From the NCBI GenBank assembly GCA_012269545.1, contig JAAXKB010000079.1:1-43505 (forward strand): a DNA stretch of 43,505 nucleotides, given 5' to 3'. Below the pieces are notes generated by a model, which did no database searches, had not been told where the DNA came from, and saw nothing but the letters and a program-made list of their open reading frames with translations. A program made the translations under genes and the position numbers. Within the stretch, counting starts at the first letter, position 1. Each line of letters begins with the position of its first letter. This document shows, piece after piece, positions 25,194-34,172 of the stretch. The DNA comes from Gammaproteobacteria bacterium. GTDB taxonomy: Bacteria > Pseudomonadota > Gammaproteobacteria > Pseudomonadales > Azotimanducaceae.

Positions 25194-26747
25194 TTACGGT
25201 CGTGCCGGAAAATGCGTTGGCCCAACCAGTGTATCCAGCTGCGGCTGAATCCACTCGACCCATTCACACAGCACCGGACGGGTTTCGCGAGGGTCAATGA
25301 GCTCATGAACAGCGAATGACTCTGCACGCGGAAACGGTGAGCGCGCTTCGCGCAAACGATCTTCCAATTCTCGGCGCTTGGCCTCTGGGTCCGGCGCTGC
25401 GGCAATTTCACGATGAAAGGCTACCGCCACACCACCTTCAACCGGCAGCGGGCCGGATTCTACGGAAGGCCAAGCCAATATGTAAGCACCCGGGGCATAG
25501 TGCGCGGCAGTAGCTACGCCAAAGCCCTTGTGCACTTGGATGACGGCCCAAGGCACCGTGGATTGAGCAGCAGCGGCTACCGCCGCCATGCCGTACCGAA
25601 TGGTGCCAGCGGCTTCAGACTCCGGGCCGATCATAAAGCCCGGTTGATCAATCAAATTCACAATCGGTAAATGAAAGGTGTCGCACATCTCGACGAAACG
25701 CCGGTACTTTTGTGCCGCCTCGGCAGTCATGGCCCCGGCATAGTGAAGGCAATCGTTCGCCAGCACGCCGACTGGCTGTCCGTTCAACATCGCCAGAGCA
25801 CAAATCTGGCTGGGGCCGTACAAGGAGCCTATTTCAAATACGCTGTCGAGGTCGAATATCATCTTCAACACAGCACGCATGTCGAAGCCGGTGTTACTGT
25901 CACGAGGCACAATGGACAGCAACGCCTGTTCCTGACGATCTACCGGGTCTTTTGTCGCATGGCGGGGTGTGCGCTGCCATATACTGCTGGGCAAATAACT
26001 CAGATAACGGCGAATCTGAGTCAGCGCATCGTGCTCATCAGCCGCCAAATTATCGACAATACCGCTGCGCAAATGTACTGACGCACCACCCAGTTCTTCC
26101 TTTGTCATTTTGACCCCAAGGGCTCGTTCAACGAGCGCAGGGCCACCAATCAATACTTGGGCTGTGTGCTCGGTCATGACGGAAAAATGCGAAGCCACTA
26201 AACGACCAGCGGGAAATCCAGCAACCGCGCCCAGGGCGGCTGATGCAATAGGCACTACTCCCATGGCATCAGCGATAATTTTGAATCGCGGCTCGGTATA
26301 CACCGGTTCGCCTACCGTGCCGCCTTTCTTACCGCCGCCTTTGACGCTGCCACCACCGCCTTCGAGCATCCGAACCAAGGGGGTTCGATACTGAACAGCC
26401 AGATGTTCGGCATACACACTCTTGCGCAAGCCAGCCGCATTCGGCGAACCGCCTTTCAGCGTGAAGTCTTCACCGCCCACTGTCACTCTGCGACCGTCGA
26501 TGGAACCAAAACCCACGACATAGTTAGCCGGGGCATATTCCAGCAGTTCGTCATTATCATCGTATACCGGACTGGCCGTTGCTCGACCGTGTTCACGAAA
26601 CGATCCATCATCAAGCAGCACATCAATGCGCTCGCGAATGGTCATTCTTCCACGGGCATGCTGCTTGGCGATACCAGCCTCGCCACCCTGCTGCCGAGCT
26701 AAGTAGCGTCGGCGCTGCAGTTCTTGGACTTCGTTTTCCCAGCTCAT
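25194..26747 (-). CDS. acyl-CoA carboxylase, carboxyltransferase (beta) subunit
   Basis: This 517-aa biotin-dependent carboxyltransferase of the propionyl/methylcrotonyl-CoA carboxylase beta type transfers CO2 from carboxybiotin to an acyl-CoA. Landmarks are QHARGRMTIRERIDVLLDDG near residue 30, a glycine-rich GGGGSVKGGGKKGG loop near 135, the carboxyl-loop FMIGPESEAAGTIRYG near 375, and HKGFGVATAAHYAPG near 410. The acyl-CoA substrate is not obvious. The family core is complete and the length is normal. It follows the crotonase gene after 3 bases and works with the separate biotin carrier and biotin carboxylase further upstream. Confidence 0.9.
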   Translation of the reverse strand: MSWENEVQELQRRRYLARQQGGEAGIAKQHARGRMTIRERIDVLLDDGSFREHGRATASPVYDDNDELLEYAPANYVVGFGSIDGRRVTVGGEDFTLKGGSPNAAGLRKSVYAEHLAVQYRTPLVRMLEGGGGSVKGGGKKGGTVGEPVYTEPRFKIIADAMGVVPIASAALGAVAGFPAGRLVASHFSVMTEHTAQVLIGGPALVERALGVKMTKEELGGASVHLRSGIVDNLAADEHDALTQIRRYLSYLPSSIWQRTPRHATKDPVDRQEQALLSIVPRDSNTGFDMRAVLKMIFDLDSVFEIGSLYGPSQICALAMLNGQPVGVLANDCLHYAGAMTAEAAQKYRRFVEMCDTFHLPIVNLIDQPGFMIGPESEAAGTIRYGMAAVAAAAQSTVPWAVIQVHKGFGVATAAHYAPGAYILAWPSVESGPLPVEGGVAVAFHREIAAAPDPEAKRRELEDRLREARSPFPRAESFAVHELIDPRETRPVLCEWVEWIQPQLDTLVGPTHFPARP

Positions 26748-26750
26748 TGG

Positions 26751-27584
26751 CTACGCGTTTTTGTGCGCTGAAGATGCCGGCGAAAACTTAGGTGGACGTT
26801 TTTCAAAGTTCGCCGTCACCGCCTCAATCTGATTATTTGAGCCGATTAGCCCGGCCTGTAACGATGCTTCAAGCTCCAGCCCTGTTCGCGCGTCGGCGTG
26901 CCACGCTTGTTCGTATAGCGTCTTACCCGCTCGGACTGCATCCGGTGATTTACCTGCAATTTCCTCCGCCAACTCCATCGCCGCCGCAAAAGGATCGTCG
27001 GCAACCCGAGTAACTAAGCCCACATCCTTGGCTTGCTCGCCGTTAAGAATGCGGCCGGTAAACGTCAGTTCCTTGGCGACATCCATTGGCATCAAATCTC
27101 GAAGGGTTTGGGTAATGCTCATATCCGGGACTAAGCCCCATTTAATTTCCATAATTGACATTTTTATGTCAGGTGCGGCGATACGTATGTCGGCGCCGAG
27201 GGCGATTTGACACCCTCCACCAAAAACCACGCCGTGCAGCGATGCAATGACCGGCATGGGCAGTTGCTTCCACACCAGCGCCGGGCGTTGAGCGCGATTT
27301 TCTGGGCGCTCGTCTTTCTTCAACAGCGAGGCGGTGCCAGATTGCGACTGACGCGAGCCGTCAGACATCGACGCAAAACTTGCCATATCCAGTCCCGCGC
27401 AAAAGCCTCTGCCGTTGCCGGACAAGACCACGGCAGACACATGGTCGGCACTGGCCAGCGACTGCCCGGCATCTATGATGGCGTCAAACATGTCCTGACT
27501 GAGGGCGTTGTATTTTTCTTCTCGGTTTAAACGGACATCAGCGATGCCGTTATTGATATCGATCGTGACTAAATCTGAACTCAT
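26751..27584 (-). CDS. crotonase / enoyl-CoA hydratase family protein
   Basis: This 277-aa crotonase-fold enzyme acts on CoA thioesters. The oxyanion-hole glycines lie in GRGFCAGLDMAS (near residue 62) and HGVVFGGGCQIALGADIRIA (near 118), with a candidate catalytic Glu in IMEIKWGLVPDM (near 146). The second acidic residue of classical enoyl-CoA hydratase is not evident because SITQTL replaces the usual GGTQRL, so hydratase, isomerase or another crotonase reaction are all possible. GGAGAG lies 5 bases before the ATG. It sits between the biotin carrier and the carboxyltransferase genes. Confidence 0.87.
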   Translation of the reverse strand: MSSDLVTIDINNGIADVRLNREEKYNALSQDMFDAIIDAGQSLASADHVSAVVLSGNGRGFCAGLDMASFASMSDGSRQSQSGTASLLKKDERPENRAQRPALVWKQLPMPVIASLHGVVFGGGCQIALGADIRIAAPDIKMSIMEIKWGLVPDMSITQTLRDLMPMDVAKELTFTGRILNGEQAKDVGLVTRVADDPFAAAMELAEEIAGKSPDAVRAGKTLYEQAWHADARTGLELEASLQAGLIGSNNQIEAVTANFEKRPPKFSPASSAHKNA

Positions 27585-27624
27585 AGAACTCTCCGCTTAA
27601 TTTTGTGGCTGTTTTGGATGCCTG

Positions 27625-27846
27625 TTAGCTTTCGATAACAGCGACCACTTGATCTTCTTCAACCTGCTCTTCAGGTTCAACTAAGACCTGCGATAGCGTG
27701 CCTGTCCCCGGGGATTCCACGGGAATTTCCATTTTCATGGACTCCAAAATCATGATGACATCGCCTTCGGCAACGCTGTCGCCAACACTCTTGAGCACTT
27801 TCCAAACGTTGCCCGTTACTTCGCTTTCAACGTCGTGTCTCGCCAT
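27625..27846 (-). CDS. stand-alone biotin carboxyl carrier protein
   Basis: This 73-aa biotin/lipoyl-attachment domain has the biotinylation lysine Lys38 in the motif ESMKME, flanked by the hydrophobic, glycine-turn pattern of the flattened barrel. It lacks the N-terminal extension of the fatty-acid-synthesis AccB and consists of the carrier domain only. It therefore probably serves the dedicated acyl-CoA carboxylase encoded around it. GGGAGAGGAAG directly precedes the ATG at 27846; an in-frame start at 27885 would add 13 unlike residues. It lies 53 bases downstream of the biotin carboxylase gene. Confidence 0.9.
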   Translation of the reverse strand: MARHDVESEVTGNVWKVLKSVGDSVAEGDVIMILESMKMEIPVESPGTGTLSQVLVEPEEQVEEDQVVAVIES

Positions 27847-27899
27847 CTTCCTCTCCCTACTTTTCCCGGCCGGGAAATATAGCATCGCAGCGGCTTTTT

Positions 27900-29285
27900 T
27901 CAGAGGGCGGGAATTCGTCGGCCTGTGCGCAAGATTCTGGCGACCATGCCGGTGTCGATATCGCCGCGCAAAAAAGCCGAATCCCGCAGCACGCGAAGCA
28001 GCAACCCAGCATTGGTTTGCACACCCTGAATCGTAAAGGCCTGTAGAGCTACGATAGCCCGTCCGATGGCCTGCTCGCGGGTACTGCCCTTGGCGATAAT
28101 TTTAGCCAGCAGCGCGTCATAGAAGGGGCTGACCTCTTGGCCTTGCTGGTAGCCGGTTTCCACACGCACACCGAACAGCCGGGGCGGTTGAAAGGTACGC
28201 AGCACACCAGTTGACGGCATCAGGGTCTGGGAGTCTTCAGCATACAGCCGCACCTCGATCGCATGGCCGCTAAGTTCAACGGGTTCTGGCAAGGCGCCAC
28301 CGGCTGCGAGCAGGATCTGCTGTTGCACCAGATCCACGCCGGTTACTTCTTCCGTCACACCATGTTCCACTTGGATACGCGTATTCATTTCGAGAAAGCC
28401 ACTGCTGCCGTCGCTATACAAAGTTTCAAGCGTACCCACATTGTTGTACCCCAGCTGTGCACAGATTTCCGCCCCGCGTTCGGCTTGCTCGCGCAGTGCG
28501 GATGCATCGATGCCGGGCGCTGGGCTTTCTTCAATCAGTTTTTGGTGGCGACGTTGAACCGAGCACTCGCGTTCGTAAAGGTGCATGGCATTACCATGCT
28601 CATCCGCCAAAATTTGAAACTCGATGTGTCGGGGTCGCGGAATCCATCGCTCCAAATACACCGCACCGTTGCCGAATGCTGCCGCGGCGACGGCTTGAGC
28701 CTGCGTCAAAGCAGATTCCAGCGCGTCCATCTGCTCTACCACCTGCATACCCATGCCACCCCCGCCGCCGGATGGTTTCACCACCAGCGGAAAACCAATG
28801 GCCTTGGCAGCCTCCCGCGCCGCTGCCGCATCGCTAATGAGGTCACTACCGGCGAAGATTGGCATGCCTCGTTCGGCCATCATGCGGCGAGCGTTCACTT
28901 TGTCGCCCATACGCTCCAACCAAACCGGATCAGGACCAATAAAGGTTAACCCTGCATCTCGCACCCTTTGCGCAAAATCGGCGCTTTCCGACAAAAACCC
29001 GTAGCCGGGGTGCACCGAGTCGGCATTGCTGGTACGCGCGATGCCTAACAGTTGATCTTGATCAAGGTAACTGTCTGCCGGACGCAAACCGTTCAGAGCA
29101 TACGCTTCGCTTGCCTCACTGATGTACGGTGCTTTGGCGTCAACCGAGGTATAAACCACGACGCTCGTAATGCCCAGTTCGTTACAGGCTCGGACGATGC
29201 GCCGAGCTATGGCTCCGCGATTTGCGATCAGTACTTTGCCGATCGTGCGAGGCTGCGAGGCAGATTGGCATTCAGGCCCGGTCAT
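27900..29285 (-). CDS. biotin carboxylase subunit of acyl-CoA carboxylase
   Basis: This 461-aa ATP-grasp biotin carboxylase makes carboxybiotin from ATP and bicarbonate. It has the N-terminal KVLIANRGAIARRIVRAC (17-34), HPGYGFLSE (92-100), the glycine loop PSGGGGGMGM (171-180), RECSVQRRHQK near 240 and the active-site MNTRIQVEHGVTE near 300. It lacks the fused biotin domain of methylcrotonyl-CoA carboxylase alpha subunits, and the carrier is the next gene. It overlaps the end of the 127-aa gene upstream by 14 bases. The chromosomal AccC for fatty-acid synthesis is usually paired with accB, so this is probably a catabolic paralogue. Confidence 0.9.
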   Translation of the reverse strand: MTGPECQSASQPRTIGKVLIANRGAIARRIVRACNELGITSVVVYTSVDAKAPYISEASEAYALNGLRPADSYLDQDQLLGIARTSNADSVHPGYGFLSESADFAQRVRDAGLTFIGPDPVWLERMGDKVNARRMMAERGMPIFAGSDLISDAAAAREAAKAIGFPLVVKPSGGGGGMGMQVVEQMDALESALTQAQAVAAAAFGNGAVYLERWIPRPRHIEFQILADEHGNAMHLYERECSVQRRHQKLIEESPAPGIDASALREQAERGAEICAQLGYNNVGTLETLYSDGSSGFLEMNTRIQVEHGVTEEVTGVDLVQQQILLAAGGALPEPVELSGHAIEVRLYAEDSQTLMPSTGVLRTFQPPRLFGVRVETGYQQGQEVSPFYDALLAKIIAKGSTREQAIGRAIVALQAFTIQGVQTNAGLLLRVLRDSAFLRGDIDTGMVARILRTGRRIPAL

Positions 29286-29655
29286 ACTGGCATCCGTTCG
29301 GCTTGGTGACCCGCCACAGGAGCAATTCTTCGCAGCTTTCGGCGAAGCCCCCCAAGCCTCTCTTGCGCGTATCGCAAGTGAACTGCCGGGTGTCTTTGGC
29401 GCGTTGGATCACAGCGAGCAGCAATCGACACTGCGTTTCCGTGAGGCTGACCCTGTGCATTGACGAACGCTTATCTCCTGAATGATCCGCAGGTCTTTCC
29501 AGCGCCGGCGTCCGCAAATCGTGTCGAAGTACATCGGCAACAGCCGCCGCCCCCTCCATATCGCTGTGATTTAACAGTTGGCAGCATTGCTCCAGCATCC
29601 AGGCAGACCAGTAGTTCGCTTGATCGCAGAGTCGTTTGTAGGTTCGCCAATCCAC
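29272..29655 (-). CDS. hypothetical protein preceding the carboxylase
   Basis: This 127-aa protein of unknown function starts MDWRTYKRLCDQANYWSAWM and is rich in Cys, Arg and Leu. It looks helical and soluble, with no membrane segment. The start is a GTG at 29655, with no clear ribosome site but close to the purC stop (27 bases). The 3' end overlaps the biotin carboxylase start by 14 bases, which argues that it is a real, co-translated gene. A regulator or assembly factor for the carboxylase would be guesswork. Confidence 0.62.
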   Translation of the reverse strand: MDWRTYKRLCDQANYWSAWMLEQCCQLLNHSDMEGAAAVADVLRHDLRTPALERPADHSGDKRSSMHRVSLTETQCRLLLAVIQRAKDTRQFTCDTRKRGLGGFAESCEELLLWRVTKPNGCQYDRA

Positions 29656-29682
29656 GCGTCAAAATGAGGTTTGTCTGTAAAC

Positions 29683-30606
29683 CTAGAGGGAAAGATGCTC
29701 GCCGGTAAGCAGGTGATAGGCTTCCAAATAGCGCGCAATACCACGTTCAATAACTTCCGCTGGCAGCGCGGGCCCGGGCGGATTTTTATCCCACTCACCA
29801 CTGGCAACGACGGTTTCAAGATAGTTGCGAACAATTTGCTTATCAAAGCTAACCTGTTCACGACCGGGTTCCCAGTCGTCCGCAGGCCAAAAGCGAGAAC
29901 TGTCTGGCGTAAAAATTTCGTCGATCAGTATCGGTTCACCGGAACCGCCAATCTGACCAAACTCGAACTTGGTGTCCGCGAGAATAATGCCGCGCTCGCC
30001 AGCGTAGTCTCGAGCCGCACTGTAGAGGCTCAGCGTTTTCTCTCCTAGCCACCGCATCAATTCTTCGCCGACGATCTCTGCACCCTCGGCGAAGCTGATG
30101 TTCTCGTCGTGCCCGTCGACGGCCTTGGTCGACGGCGTAAACAGCGGTTGCGCCAAACGATCTGAATTGCGCAGTCCCTCGGGCAACTGGATTCCGCAAA
30201 CTGCACCGCTGTTTTGGTAGTCCTTCCAGCCGCTGCCCGTAATGTACCCGCGGGCAATGCACTCTATGGGGACAACTTCGGTCTTGCGACACAACATGAT
30301 GCGACCATTCAAGGCCTGGCGTTGGGCGTCGGTCAGGCCAGGCACATCAGCAACGTCGGTGCTGAGCAAGTGATGATCGATTTCGCTGGCAAAGTGATCG
30401 AACCAGAACTTTGAGATTTGCGTCAGCACGACACCCTTTCCAGGCAACCCGTTTTGCATAACGACGTCGAAAGCGCTGATCCGATCGGTCGCGATAATCA
30501 GCAAGGCCTCATCACCGGATGCCAGCGTCACGTCATATAGGTCGCGCACCTTACCTATACGCTTATTGGGTAGGGTCAGGTCAGTAGCAAGTAAGGCCTC
30601 GGCCAT
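29683..30606 (-). CDS. purC: phosphoribosylaminoimidazole-succinocarboxamide synthase (long form)
   Basis: PurC joins aspartate to CAIR with ATP in purine synthesis. The 307-aa protein is the longer type (E. coli has 237 aa, yeast Ade1 306 aa). It has GKVRDLYDV near residue 20, the ATP and substrate loop ATDRISAFDVVMQNGLPGKG near 45, CIARGYITGSGWKDYQ near 115, LPEGLRNSDRLAQPLFTPSTKA near 145 and DEIFTPDSSRFWPAD near 230. I chose the ATG at 30606 over 30615 because AGGA is then 8 bases upstream. It heads a minus-strand series that continues into the carboxylase genes 27 bases on. Confidence 0.96.
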   Translation of the reverse strand: MAEALLATDLTLPNKRIGKVRDLYDVTLASGDEALLIIATDRISAFDVVMQNGLPGKGVVLTQISKFWFDHFASEIDHHLLSTDVADVPGLTDAQRQALNGRIMLCRKTEVVPIECIARGYITGSGWKDYQNSGAVCGIQLPEGLRNSDRLAQPLFTPSTKAVDGHDENISFAEGAEIVGEELMRWLGEKTLSLYSAARDYAGERGIILADTKFEFGQIGGSGEPILIDEIFTPDSSRFWPADDWEPGREQVSFDKQIVRNYLETVVASGEWDKNPPGPALPAEVIERGIARYLEAYHLLTGEHLSL

Positions 30607-30650
30607 GAGTCTCATCCTTTTTTATTCGTTTGGGGCGGAAGGTAAAAACT

Positions 30651-31415
30651 TTAAGCGGTGTTGCCACCATCTGCAAAATAAGTTGAGCCTGTCACGAAGT
30701 GGCTCTCATCACTGGCCAAAAACAACATGATATTCGCAATGTCCTCCGGTTCGGCGTAGCGCTGCATCGGGATATTGGTCGCCATGGATTCCTGAGCTCC
30801 CTGCGGATCCTCTGGCCTTATGCCCGCCTCAATCGAGCGCATCATCCGTGTCTGAACCGGCGAGGGGTTTACGGTATTCACTCGTATGCCTTCAGCGGCA
30901 AACTCCCGCGCAGCCGACTTCATTAACCCGATGACCGCATGTTTGCTGGTTGCATAAGGTGCCAAACGCGGGGCCCCACGCACACCAGTAATACTCGACG
31001 TGATAATAATGCTGCCACCATTGCGCAGCCGCATGGCTGGAACCGCAGCGCGAAGAGCCAAGAACGGTCCCTTTACGTTTACCGACATAACCTGATCGAA
31101 GCGCGCTTCGTCATAATCAAGGATAGAAGCTACGTCGCCCTCAATACCCGCATTGGCCAAAAAGATATCGACTCCGCCATATCGTTCGGTAGCCGTCTCT
31201 ACCATACGCGTGTTGTCCTGCGCACTGGTGACATCGGCTACCAAGTAGCTGACTTGGTTGCCACCAATTTCCGCACAGGCTTCAACCAAAGCTTGTTCAT
31301 CCAAATCCACCAGCAAGACTTGCGCGCCTTCGGCGGCAAAACGCTTCCCTGCTGCCATGCCGATGCCTCCTGCACCACCGGTTATGATGGCTACTTTATC
31401 CACTAATCGGCCCAT
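30651..31415 (-). CDS. SDR family oxidoreductase
   Basis: This 254-aa classical short-chain dehydrogenase has TGGAGGIGMAAG near residue 12, the NAD-preferring acidic residue in LLVDLDEQ near 36, LANAGIEG near 86, and the catalytic Ser with Tyr-x3-Lys in SSITGVRGAPRLAPYATSK near 140-158. The C-terminal FVTGSTYFADGGNTA is standard for the family, and the substrate cannot be read off. AGGAG lies 7 bases before its ATG and overlaps the stop of the cystathionine gamma-synthase family gene, so the two are tightly linked. Confidence 0.87.
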   Translation of the reverse strand: MGRLVDKVAIITGGAGGIGMAAGKRFAAEGAQVLLVDLDEQALVEACAEIGGNQVSYLVADVTSAQDNTRMVETATERYGGVDIFLANAGIEGDVASILDYDEARFDQVMSVNVKGPFLALRAAVPAMRLRNGGSIIITSSITGVRGAPRLAPYATSKHAVIGLMKSAAREFAAEGIRVNTVNPSPVQTRMMRSIEAGIRPEDPQGAQESMATNIPMQRYAEPEDIANIMLFLASDESHFVTGSTYFADGGNTA

Positions 31416-31424
31416 GCTTTTCTC

Positions 31425-32648
31425 CTACCCTAACGCTGCAGCAAGATCCGCCAATAAATCCTCACAGTCTTCGATACCGCTCGAGATTCGAATGAGCGAC
31501 TCATCAATGCCCATGCTGGCCCGACGCTCCGCCCCCATTTCGAAGTAGATAGTATGCGCAACCGGGATAGCCAGCGTGCGATTATCGCCCAAATTGCTGG
31601 ACTTCACGATGACGTTTAGCCGATTCAAAAAATCCCAAAGATCCACTTCGGACACCAACTCGAAACTGAACAGACCACCAAAGGCACGAAACAGTTCCTG
31701 TGCACGCGTGTGTTGGGGGTGATCCTCAAGGCCAGGGTAATAAACGCGTTTGATCTTGGGGTGTGCTCGCAAATACTGACAGATGGCCATAGCGTTATCG
31801 CTTTGCCGCTGCACTCGCAGAGCCAATGTCTCTGACCCCATGGCGATGTGATGGGCAGCCTCGGGACCCAGACTACCCCCTAGGTCTCGAAGACCCTTTT
31901 TCTTGATCTGAGTAATCCCCCACTTGGCGGTCTCACTGCCCTGATATTCGGCGTAAATATTGGGGAAGGCTGACCAATCGTAATTACCCACTTCCGTCAC
32001 CGCGCCACCCAAGGCGTTGCCGTGACCACCGATGTATTTGGTCAAACTGTTCACCACCAAACTGGCCCCGACCGCCTTGGCTTGAAATAAGTACGGCGAA
32101 GTCATGGTGTTATCAACGACATAAACCAAGCCATGTTGTGCACAAAATTCACCGATACGCGCCAAATCCGCGACCTGCGTACGCGGGTTAGCAATGGTCT
32201 CCACAAACACCACACGAGTCTTTTCTGTGACAGCAGCGGCCACTGCATCCACAGACGTTGCATCGACAAAGCTTACATCGATGCCCATCTGACCAAAGGT
32301 ATTGAAAAGGCTGTTGGTGTTGCCAAACAAAAAAGCGCTGGACACGATGTGGTCGCCGGATCTGAGCAGGGCAAACATTGTGGTGCCAATTGCTGCCATA
32401 CCAGTGCCGAAGCAGACACTGGCCAGACCGTTCTCCATGACTGAAATCTTCGACTCAAGCGCAGTGATCGTCGGGTTCACCTGCCGCCCGTAGCTATAGC
32501 CACTCTTTACGCCCTGAAACACCGCGGCCAAATCTTTAGCATCGTCATAGCCGTATGCCACATTGGCATGTATCGGCTTGTGCAGGGAACCATGTTCAAT
32601 TGCGTCTTGACGGTCGTTATGCACAACCTTGGTGGTAAATCCTTTCAC
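31425..32648 (-). CDS. cystathionine gamma-synthase family PLP enzyme
   Basis: This 407-aa Cys/Met-metabolism PLP enzyme belongs to the family of cystathionine gamma-synthase, methionine gamma-lyase and O-acylhomoserine sulfhydrylase. It has the phosphate-binding YSYGRQVNPTITALE near residue 55, the cofactor Asp in VVDNTMTSPYL near 175, and the Schiff-base lysine in NSLTKYIGGHGNALGG near 205. The motif NPT in place of NPT/TRxAVE neighbours and the KWG insertion near 255 separate it from typical MetB/MetZ, so the exact reaction is open. A TTG at 32660 is a longer start; I prefer the GTG at 32648, which has GGAT 7 bases upstream. It is not next to metR, though both may belong to sulfur amino-acid metabolism. 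Confidence 0.85.
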   Translation of the reverse strand: MKGFTTKVVHNDRQDAIEHGSLHKPIHANVAYGYDDAKDLAAVFQGVKSGYSYGRQVNPTITALESKISVMENGLASVCFGTGMAAIGTTMFALLRSGDHIVSSAFLFGNTNSLFNTFGQMGIDVSFVDATSVDAVAAAVTEKTRVVFVETIANPRTQVADLARIGEFCAQHGLVYVVDNTMTSPYLFQAKAVGASLVVNSLTKYIGGHGNALGGAVTEVGNYDWSAFPNIYAEYQGSETAKWGITQIKKKGLRDLGGSLGPEAAHHIAMGSETLALRVQRQSDNAMAICQYLRAHPKIKRVYYPGLEDHPQHTRAQELFRAFGGLFSFELVSEVDLWDFLNRLNVIVKSSNLGDNRTLAIPVAHTIYFEMGAERRASMGIDESLIRISSGIEDCEDLLADLAAALG

Positions 32649-32747
32649 TGAGAGATCCAAAGTAATCGCAGAGCGCCACTATACGTCTAACCGATCGTTT
32701 GCGCTCGGATAACTACTTAATTGGTGCCGCTTTGATCATGGATCGCG

Positions 32748-34073
32748 CTACCGCCTTCTCATTTGCGGCGCCGTCGCATCCAAAATGTCTCTGAAGTCAC
32801 CTTGAGCAAGGACTGACAACATCTCCTTTTCATCACACGGCTCGCCAAATAGGTACCCTTGAGCTTGATCACAGCCTTGCTGGCTTAGGTAGGCAAGCTG
32901 AGCGCGCCGCTCGACTCCCTCAGCAATAACGCTCAGTCCCAAGCCTTTCGCCATCGCAATGATGGCGTCCGCTAAACTTACGCCTGCCCTCGCATCGCTG
33001 TCGGTTTGTATTTCTTGAATGAAAGTCTGATCAATCTTCAGAACATCTACCGGGAGCTGGCGTAAATAGCTGAGCGATGAATAGCCCATGCCAAAGTCAT
33101 CAATCGCAACCTTCACACCTTTATCGCGAAGGGCTTGGATACTGACCGCTGCGCGTTCAATCTGTCGAACCAGGGCTTGCTCCGTAAGTTCGATTTGCAA
33201 GCATTCAACGGGAAAATCCGCTTCCTTACAGAGGGTGTCAATCTCCTGAGGAAACTCAGCATGTTCAATTTGCGCTGAAGAGCAGTTAATGGATACGGCA
33301 AGGTCATGCCCAAGGCTGCGCCAGCGAGCGGCACAATCAAGAGCGGACTTTTGCACCAGCGCGTCAATGTCGGGCACCAAACCCGCCTGCTCCGCCACAA
33401 TCAGAAATGCGCTTGGATCGAGCAATCCCAAGCGTCTGTGTCGCCATCGCGCCAGCGCCTCCACGCCCACTATTTCTCCAGAGGCAAGATCCACGATAGG
33501 CTGAAAAAAAGCCGTAAAGTCGCCTTGATTGAGAGCCTCACGTAACTCCTGCTCCAATTCCAGCTGAGAAAATCGTTCCGAACTCATGGATGCCTCAAAA
33601 ATCGCGCATCCCCCGGAGCCCAGGCTCTTAATGTGATACATCGCCGTATCCGCCGCCTGAATCAGTGCATCAATAGTGGTGCCGTGATCAGGATACCGCG
33701 CCAGACCGAAACTGGCGCCACAGGACAGTGAATAACCAGCGACTTCGGTAGGTTCGCGCATCAGATCAAGTGTTCTCAAACAAAGATCGGATGCCTCATC
33801 CAAGTCAGCAATATCCGGCAGAAACAGCACGAATTCGTCACCGCCAAATCTTGCAAATATTTGATTTTGCGCCAACGAGGCCTGTAAGCGATGACACAGC
33901 GCCTCAAGAAATTGGTCTCCAATACGATGACCCAAGGCATCATTGATGTTTTTAAAACGGTCCAAATCAAAGAATACGAAAACAAAGGGGGCATCATCTC
34001 GAGCCACTTTTTTGCTTTGAATATGGCTTTCAACCTGAGAAATGAGGCTGTAACGGCTTGGCAGCCCTGTCAT
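32748..34073 (-). CDS. GGDEF-EAL part of an interrupted PAS-GGDEF-EAL protein
   Basis: This 441-aa open frame carries a diguanylate cyclase domain with an intact GGDEF (77-81 in ARFGGDEF) but no RxxD inhibitory site. A phosphodiesterase domain follows with EAL (205-207 in GVEALARW), the ELTE metal ligand and DDFGMGYSS. Both activities on cyclic di-GMP look possible. The ATG at 34073 is artificial as a start: the codons before it read ITQREEEEGRIRRQLNFDA, the usual PAS-to-GGDEF linker. The real N-terminus is the PAS segment at 34173-34610, separated by two in-frame stops. As it stands the gene is broken or mis-sequenced. Confidence 0.85.
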   Translation of the reverse strand: MTGLPSRYSLISQVESHIQSKKVARDDAPFVFVFFDLDRFKNINDALGHRIGDQFLEALCHRLQASLAQNQIFARFGGDEFVLFLPDIADLDEASDLCLRTLDLMREPTEVAGYSLSCGASFGLARYPDHGTTIDALIQAADTAMYHIKSLGSGGCAIFEASMSSERFSQLELEQELREALNQGDFTAFFQPIVDLASGEIVGVEALARWRHRRLGLLDPSAFLIVAEQAGLVPDIDALVQKSALDCAARWRSLGHDLAVSINCSSAQIEHAEFPQEIDTLCKEADFPVECLQIELTEQALVRQIERAAVSIQALRDKGVKVAIDDFGMGYSSLSYLRQLPVDVLKIDQTFIQEIQTDSDARAGVSLADAIIAMAKGLGLSVIAEGVERRAQLAYLSQQGCDQAQGYLFGEPCDEKEMLSVLAQGDFRDILDATAPQMRRR

Positions 34074-34172
34074 CGCGTCAAAATTCAGTTGACGGCGAAT
34101 TCTGCCTTCCTCTTCTTCTCTCTGGGTTATGTCTATCAGACTGAAAAAAATAACGGTTCCTGACTACTTGCA

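Noticed and set aside
28263-28949. A 228-codon open frame on the plus strand inside the biotin carboxylase gene
   Set aside because: It lies antisense to a complete ATP-grasp enzyme; its composition is what a GC-moderate coding strand yields in reverse and it has no family features.
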